Positions 57,776-64,000 of a DNA stretch of 64,000 nucleotides are shown piece after piece. The translations under genes were made by a program, and so were the position numbers. The stretch lies in the NCBI RefSeq assembly GCF_047511655.1, contig NC_133386.1, forward strand, positions 177,961,146 through 178,025,145, given 5' to 3'. This stretch comes from Castor canadensis (taxonomy: Eukaryota; Chordata; Mammalia; Rodentia; Castoridae). Position 1 is the first letter of the stretch. Every line of letters begins with the position of its first letter. Under the pieces are notes generated by a model, which saw only the letters and a list, made by a program, of their open reading frames with translations, did not search any database and was not told the origin of the DNA.

Positions 57776-58118
57776 TAAGATCAGATCTTTTTTGTGTGTG
57801 TATTTGGTTTTGGGTTTGAACTCAGATCTTTGCACTTGCTATGCAGGTGCTTTACTCCAGCCCTTTTTGCACTGGGTATTTTTGAGGTAGAATCTTGCTT
57901 TTTGGCCTAGGCTAGCTAGGACTACAATCCTCCTTCCTATGCTTCCTACCATATCTGGGGTGGCAGGCATGTGCCACTACACTCAGCTATTGATACAGAT
58001 GGAGTCCTGCTAACTTTTTGCCCAATCTGGCCTTCAACTACAATCCTCTTGCTGTCCATCTCCAGAGTAAATGGCATTACAGTCTTGAGTCACAGCACCT
58101 GACTAAGACCAGTTCTTT
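57776..58118 (-). mobile_element. Composite SINE (7SL + 7SL + ID-like), antisense, with target-site duplication
   Basis: The ID-like part GGTTTTGGGTTTGAACTCAG…GCTATGCAGGTGC (about 57802-57862) is followed by a 7SL monomer (GGCCTAGGCTAGCTAGGAC…GGGGTGGCAGGCATGTGCCAC, about 57875-57985). A second monomer follows (GCCCAATCTGGCC…GGCATTACAGTCTTGAGTC, about 58005-58103). Flanking TAAGATCAGATCTTT (57776-57790) and TAAGACCAGTTCTTT (58104-58118) agree at 13 of 15 bases. Confidence 0.85.
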
Positions 58119-59220
58119 GGGTCCCAGCTTCTGCTTCTATGACTTGTGTATAATATTAGCCCAAAAGTTTAGATGAAGATTTAATGTAAAATTATCCTTA
58201 AATTATGTGGTGTATAAAAAGACTGATAAATATTGCATATATTTGTATATAAATATATTAAGACTATAAAAATAACCAGAAGCTAAAGTATTCATAAAGG
58301 AATAAATTTAACTGCTAGATACAGGTACTTATTAGAGGGAATGTTTTCATAAAGCTGGGTTTTTCTTTTCTTTTTCTCAAATATAATGAAGAAACCAAAG
58401 ATAGGCAGTCCAGAGCTGATACTCAGAGAGACATAGGATACTGTTAGTCTTCTTTAAGGGGTTGTTCTTTTTTATTAAGCAATTTTTAATTCTAGAAAAA
58501 ATAAGAAGTAATTGTGTACTATGCACAATATTTAAATGAGCTTTACAGTATAGTCAATGAATACTTTTAACAGTTTTTGTACAACTTTTGACAGGCTGTA
58601 AGAAGGGAAGTGTAGTAGAGTTGGAGATATGACTTAGGAGAATCAAATCATCATATTCCATAACAAAAATTCAGTAAATAAGTATCGAAGAATGAAAGAT
58701 CAAGAAAGAGCAGTTGTTCTTTAGAAACAAGGAAGTAAATTTGAAAGTGGTTTTGTTACAAGCCCTAAGGTACTCTTTATTTTTTATATGTTTAATTATC
58801 ATATTATTGTTGTATTTGGGGTACATTGTGACATTTACAAAAATTCTTACATTAAATCATAGTTGAATTCACCCTGAGAGGCTGCTTATTGTCTAATTGT
58901 TCCAAGATACCTATTTGCATTCTAGCCATCAAGTTTTAACTCCAGGGTGAAGAGACAAAAATGTAAAAGGTATCAGCATTTAGATTTTTTTGTTTCCCAA
59001 AAGACCAACTGGAGGATTGCATTTTATTAATCAGTTTTATTGCATATCACCATGTGTAGTGCTATGAATAAGGAGAAAAAATGGCTTTTTAGTAGTCAAC
59101 AAGAAATTCTTGCCACCTAAGCATAAAGGAATTGGATTTGAAGCAAATTTCTAGTCAATGACTTTCTAAAAGTGTATTATGAATTTTACTCAAAAAAGAA
59201 CAGGTTGCAAATTATATAAT
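58119..59220. other. Mostly unassigned; old L1 3'UTR-like stretch in complement at about 58780-58870
   Basis: TTGTATTTGGGGTACATTGTGACATTTAC…TAGTTGAATTCACCC is the complement of the 3'UTR type seen at 46.5-46.8 kb. The remainder is not recognised. Confidence 0.4.
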
Positions 59221-59575
59221 TTTTTTCTTCTTTATGACTGAATGTACTCCATAATGTATACATGCCACATTTTTTTAATCCATTCATCAGTCGTAGGGCA
59301 TCTGGTCTGTTTCCATAGCTTAGCTATTGTGAATAGTGCCCTCCTGTCCTTACTCATGGTTCTTCAGATAAATGCCCAAGAATGCTGTCATGGTTCACAT
59401 GGCAGTTCTATTTTTAGTTTTTGAGGAATCTCCACACTGTTTTCTGTAGTGGTTGTACTAAGTTACATTCCCACCAGCAGTATATAAGGTTTCCTTTTCC
59501 CCTGAATCCTCACAAGCATTTGTTGTTGTTTGTGTTCTTCATGATAACCATTCTGACTGGAGTGATGTTGAATTA
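59221..59575 (-). mobile_element. Old LINE-1 ORF2 C-terminal fragment, antisense
   Basis: TTTTTTAATCCATTCATCAGTCG, CATAGCTTAGCTATTGTGAATAGTGC, CACATTCCCACCAGCAGTATA-type sequence and ATGATAACCATTCTGACTGGAGTGA follow the complement of ORF2 from its end back to the Cys-rich region. Decayed. Confidence 0.75.
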
Positions 59576-59867
59576 TAGGTGATAGACAGAAAAAGTAAGG
59601 GCGAATAATAGAAGGTCTTAATATGATTAAAGTACATATTCTCAGGTGAAATATCACGACAAAACCCCTTTTAATGATCACACACTTAAAAACCAGAGAA
59701 CAGAATGTAAAACAGGACCAAGAGGTCATATATTGCAGATGTTTTTATTTACTAAGTACATTTCTTAAGGCAGAGTTTCAAAAATTACTAAAATATTATC
59801 CCAGTTGTATAGATAGATATTTAATCAGATTATTTCAATACAATATTGAAAGGATTAAAAGAGGAAT

Positions 59868-60636
59868 CAGAGACAGATATGGAGGTACATGCATATAATC
59901 CAAGCTACTCAGGAGGTAGAAGTTAAAAAGTGCCAGGCCATGGCCCAAAAGACCAAAAATTGTATGTTCTCCCTCATATGTGGACATTAGATCAAGGGCA
60001 AACACAACAAGGGGATTAGACTATGAGCACATGATAAAAGCGAGAGCACACAAGGGAGGGGTGAGGATAGGTAAGACACCTAAAAAACTAGCTAGAATTT
60101 GTTGCCCTTAATGCAGAGAAACTAAAGCAGATACCTTAAAGCAACTGAGACCAATAGGAAAAGGGGACCAGGAACTAGAGAAAAGGTTAGATCAAAAAGA
60201 ATTAACCTAGAAGGTAACACCCACGCACAGGAAATCAATGTGAGTCAATGCCCTGTATAGCTATCCTTATCTCAATCAGCAAAACCCCTTGTTCCTTCCT
60301 ATTATTGCTTATACTCTCTCTACAACAAAATTAGAGATAAGGGCAAAATAGTTTCTGCTGGGTATTGAGGGGGGGGAGCGGGAGGGGGTGGAGTGGGTGG
60401 TAAGGGAGGGGGTGGGGGCAGGGGGGAGAAATGAACCAAGCCTTGTATGCATATATGAATAATAAAAGAAAAATGAAAAAAAAAAAAAAAGAAGTGCCAG
60501 GCCAGAACAAGCAAAAGTGCAATCTATTATCTGAGAAGCAAACTAAACTAAAATGAATAGGGTTGTGGCTCCCGTGGTACAGTACCTGCCTACTAAGTGC
60601 ACTGCCTTGAATTTCAGTTCTTAACACCAAAAAAGA
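59868..60636 (+). mobile_element. Composite SINE interrupted by a young LINE-1
   Basis: The left piece (59868-59940) is a 7SL monomer start (GGAGGTACATGCATATAATCCAAGCTACTCAGGAGG). The right piece (60505-60636) continues with GAACAAGCAAAAGTGCAATC and the ID-like unit (GGGTTGTGGCTCCCGTGG, TACAGTACCTGCC). The inserted L1 at 59941-60491 splits the 7SL module. Confidence 0.8.
59928..60504 (+). mobile_element. Young LINE-1 3' end nested in a SINE, sense
   Basis: Exact 13-bp target-site duplication AAGTGCCAGGCCA (59928-59940 and 60492-60504) flanks 551 bp. These hold the last codons of ORF2 (GCCCAAAAGACCAAAAATTG…TATGTGGACATTAG), the 3'UTR with the G-rich tract (60359-60427) and a poly(A) run (60476-60490). 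It is 5'-truncated at the ORF2 end. The C-rich complement produces the spurious proline-rich minus-strand open frames here. Confidence 0.94.
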
Positions 60637-62736
60637 AAAGAGGAATCAGTGCATTTAATAACAGTTTATCTAGAAGTTGGATTTAGAAACCATTTCATGA
60701 CTACAGACACTATTAGATTCATAGGGTTGCTATAATAAAGAACCACAGATTCTGTGGATTAAAAAGCAGAGGTGTTATCTCACCTGTCTGGGGACTAGAA
60801 TTCAGAAATTAAGATTTCTTAAAGGAACCAAGTTTCCAGGCAATGAGATCTTCTTTTGCCTAAAGTAGCCAGAAAAGGTGCGTGTATGTGTGTGTGTATG
60901 TGTTTGTGCATGTGTGTGTTTAAATAATTCTCAATTCTGAAGTATTGGCAATTAATTAGTAATAATTTGTATTTTAGTAATTATTTAACAGATTAATCTT
61001 CAGCCAAAGCAAAACTTGTGTGGGCTAAATTCATTTTATACCTTGGGAATACACACATACAAGTGTACACAGTCATATGTTTCTGAAGGAACATTACAAC
61101 TCTACATAACACACCCAGGCACATGTAGTCACAGAGACAATAACATCCTCCATTTTTTTAGGAGTTCTGCATGACAAGGCCATTCTTGGCCAGAGGAATA
61201 TTTTTATCATTCAGTTTTGCATGTTAGCTTGTTTACAAGTGCCTTGTTGTTAGATGTTTGCTTGAGAGTTATCCTTTATACCCATGGTTTGATATTAAAA
61301 TGTATTGCATGAATCCTGAGTGTTGTTAAAGTCACCTTGAAGGGCTTTTTAAACACTTCATATATTTGCTTTATAAAACATTTCTAGAGTCACAGTCTCC
61401 TGGATGGAGTACAAGACCAAAGTCTTAAGCAAGCCTTCCCTTCATATCAACCAAGATTCACAATCTGTGCAGGGTCTCACTAATGATATGTTTTTCTTTG
61501 AAGATTAGTCAACCTGAATTTTTGTGTTACAAATTGTCTCCAAAACCTCAAATGCAAATACTCTGTATTTCTTGGCAAAAATATTTGGCGTTTTTATTTC
61601 CTCAAGAAAAAAATTTAAAAAACACACTTGAAACATTATAAATTATGATGTCTTCTCATACTTATACCAAATGTTAAAAAGACAAAGTATTCAAGGCCCA
61701 CCAACAAAAAATGTTTTATTGAAAGATTATTCTGAGCTCAGCTTTGTGCTAGAATCTAAGACATCATTTGGGTTGTCAACTCTGAAGGCTTGAACCCTTG
61801 AGAAAGGATTTGAGAATTTCTTTAGTGAATAATGCACACCTCAGGGGTCCCTATATCTATCCTTTTTCACTCCTACCAATCGTCAACATGCTGCTCACAT
61901 TTATACTAATCCTCTAACTCAGAATGCCTGTTCTTGTAAATCATGGGACTTTTACCCAGAGACCAAATGAACACTGATAAGCTCTGCTAACAATCCTAGC
62001 CTAAAGGTACCACATCAATTCAAACTTTTCAGAAGTTTCCAAATTCAACTAGATAGCATGGAAGTATCTTTCAAAAAGAAACAAATATAATAAAACTCCA
62101 TCTTAACACTTCTAAAAGGGACTAAATAGTTATCCATATTTCAGAAGAAATGTAGGGACTAGGATGCTATTAGAAAATATTATGGTAAATAATCCCAGAT
62201 TCTTACCTCAGGCTATCTTGATTCTCTGCCTTACATGTTACAGAACATGAACTATAAGAAATTACAAAAAATGAATGTTACTTCCCAAACCCCACCAATC
62301 AATGAAAATCTCTGGTGAGCCAAATTTGGCTAAATAAATGAGCCTATGGGCCAAATCCAAATCAGAATATAGGCATGTGTCATACCACAGCTCCAGCTGA
62401 GAAAGAGACAGAAGTAGAAATCTACTGTTAAGTGCTGAAAGATACATTGCAGCCCAAAGATCCACCCTTTCATAAACACAGTCCCGTCAAAGTTCTGGTG
62501 TCCGTCCAATCAAAATAGTATTTCTTCTAGGACAGAGGTAAAGATCAGAACATGTGAGACTCTCTAACCTATAAGTCAAATGCATGCCATATAAGAATAT
62601 GTACATATAAATATAGTTAATTGATATATCAATGACTACCTGGTCCATATTTTATGAGACAGCCCCGAAGCCATGTAAGTGAAACTTTTTATTTTATTTT
62701 GTTTTGTTTATTTATTTATTTACTGTCCATCTTTTT
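60637..62736. other. Unassigned sequence with a (TG)n tract
   Basis: A TGTGTG tract interrupted by TA lies at about 60880-60921. From 61140 to 61620 the sequence is complex and repeat-free. A (TTTA)n-like run lies at 62694-62722. No gene recognised. Confidence 0.4.
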
Positions 62737-62938
62737 TGGTGGTACAGGGACTTGAACTCAGGACATTGCTCTTGCTACTCAAGCACTCTACAACTTGAAT
62801 CACATTCCCAACACTTTTATGCTTTTAGTTATTTTTTAGATGTGGTATCCTGGTTTTTTCCCAGGGCTGGCATAGAACTGTAATCCTCCTACTATGTCTC
62901 CTGACTAAATGAAATTACAGGCTTCCGTGGCTGGCCCT
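62737..62938 (-). mobile_element. Composite SINE (one 7SL monomer + ID-like), antisense
   Basis: GGTGGTACAGGGACTTGAACTCAGGAC…CTTGCTACTCAAGCAC is the complement of the ID-like module (62737-62813). CCCAGGGCTGGCATAGAACTGTAATCC…GAAATTACAGGC is the complement of one 7SL monomer. This is the two-module form, as in B1-dID. Confidence 0.8.
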
Positions 62939-63590
62939 AAGTGAACATTTTAATTAGAATGAATCATGAAATGCATAATTTAATGTGATATTACACTTAC
63001 AGTCTGTGCTTTATTCAAAATATCAAATGTATAAATCTGAAAATTGTATTTTATTGGAACACATATACAGATTTAAGAAAATATGTTCTTCAGGCTTATG
63101 AACAAATAATTGCAACACTAAGCTAAGACTGACCTATTATGTTTAAATAATAGCAGATGAAGGAAGGATTGATACTGTGAGAGACAGAGACAAGCCAATC
63201 TCACAATGATTCATCAAGAACACTATCTTGAAGAATAACTGGAGTTTGGAAAGTTGATGGAAGGAGAAAGACATTCCTATTAGAGCAAACAAGATATTCA
63301 AAATCTTGGGAAAATAAAATAGTATAGTTGGTTTGGGTGAGAGCCAATGATTGACTAACATCTCCATGATACTATGTCTTGATTAATGTGGGGCAGGAAG
63401 ACAGAGATTTACATAATCGCCTATGAAAGCAAGCCCAGAACTATTTCTAGCACCTTCATAAGAGCCTACATACTACATTACCTCTGCTCTGTGTTTGAAT
63501 TCGTTCTTTCTAACACTTAGAAATGATTAGAAAGCATTTTTTCAATAAAAATGCATTATTTCTGTCTTGATTTCTAATCTTCATTATCTA
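62939..63590. other. Unassigned AT-rich sequence
   Basis: About 650 bp with no recognised gene or repeat. Confidence 0.45.
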
Positions 63591-64000
63591 TGGAGAAAAG
63601 CTAGTGATGACTGATCACCCCAGGAGGGTGTCCTTTAGGCAGCCAGCACCTGCAGCTTTCCATACTGAAAAGGAAGCATGTTGGGAAGTTAATTACTGGA
63701 GGGTAAGGAGTGGCCTAGAGGCCCCGAGGCATGAAATAGAACATGTTTATATTCTTTGGGACAGTGGAAATCGCTCATAATTCATGCAGTATTTTGCACC
63801 AGAATTTGCCCAGCACAGCTTGGTAGTATAAACATCGAACACTGGGAGAACCAAACAAGCAAAATAGATTAAGACAGTTATGTTCATTACAATTCAGAAC
63901 AAGTGTAAAGTCATCCCTGAACATTTTACAATGTGTACCTTCTCCATGCACAAGATTAAAACAAATACCTTGGTAGCCTCAATATTGTACAAGAGACAGA
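63591..64000. promoter_or_regulatory. Single-copy segment, candidate conserved non-coding element
   Basis: From about 63600 to 63870 the sequence is more GC-balanced and complex than its surroundings. It has palindromic and site-like cores such as TGACTGATCACCCC, AGTTAATTACTGGAG, CATAATTCATGC and GCCCAGCACAGC, with a few CpGs (CCCCGAGG, AATCGC, ATCGAAC). No repeat and no credible open frame. Suggestive only. Confidence 0.25.

Noticed and set aside
60320..60630. Proline-rich minus-strand open frames here and in other L1 3' ends
   Set aside because: They arise from the C-rich complement of the L1 3'UTR G-tract next to poly(T).
1..64000. A novel multi-gene biological system
   Set aside because: Nearly all coding-like sequence belongs to dead LINE-1, Tigger1 or a retropseudogene. 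There are no operon-like clusters, no intact host genes and no unexplained long open frame.

Overview
The window looks like ordinary gene-poor, repeat-rich mammalian nuclear DNA, most likely from a rodent. It is AT-rich and CpG-depleted, and its interspersed repeats are typical of placental mammals: LINE-1, L2, MIR, MaLR LTRs and Tigger/MER5-type DNA transposons. The lineage hint comes from the SINEs. An ID-like, tRNA-derived unit with a recognisable B box is often fused behind one or two 7SL-derived (B1/Alu-like) monomers. The published B1-dID family joins a 7SL-type and an ID-type monomer and is reported from Castoridae, Sciuridae, Gliridae and some hystricognaths. I lean towards a castorimorph such as beaver, with moderate to low confidence. 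I see no intact host protein-coding gene, no RNA gene and no CRISPR array.

Layout. 1-11.7 kb is dominated by young LINE-1: a 3' fragment at the left edge, a 4.2 kb 5'-truncated copy (2462-6621) with a 10-bp target-site duplication, an older fragment (7033-8494) with a 16-bp duplication, and a 2.9 kb 5'-inverted ('twin-primed') copy (8838-11706). 11.8-19.4 kb holds composite SINEs, a MaLR LTR interrupted by a SINE, an LTR-like segment, MIR and L2 relics, a CpG-retaining single-copy stretch near 16.1-16.6 kb, and a processed pseudogene that I recognise as IFT20 (minus strand, 18121-18522). 19.4-22.7 kb is an old L1 interrupted by a younger inverted L1, then an ID SINE and another L1 3' end. 22.7-34.1 kb is mostly unassigned AT-rich DNA, with an ancient sense L1 at about 27.1-29.4 kb that carries a 250-bp young L1. 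34.1-41.4 kb is one ancient antisense L1 interrupted by SINEs and by a nearly complete Tigger1 transposon (about 38175-40431). 41.4-64 kb is unassigned sequence with scattered SINEs, MaLR LTRs, L1, L2, MIR and MER5A pieces, plus a young L1 nested inside a composite SINE at 59.9-60.6 kb.

The parts do not form a genetic system; what connects them is insertion history. The clearest observations are four independent L1 insertions with 5' inversion, two young L1 copies that share the same ORF2 frameshift, a G-rich tract kept in the L1 3'UTR, trimeric 7SL-7SL-tRNA SINEs, the IFT20 retropseudogene, the Tigger1-in-L1 nesting, and several single-copy segments that could be conserved regulatory elements. 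I found no convincing evidence of an undescribed biological system. Repeat family names come from memory of consensus sequences and were not checked by a search.
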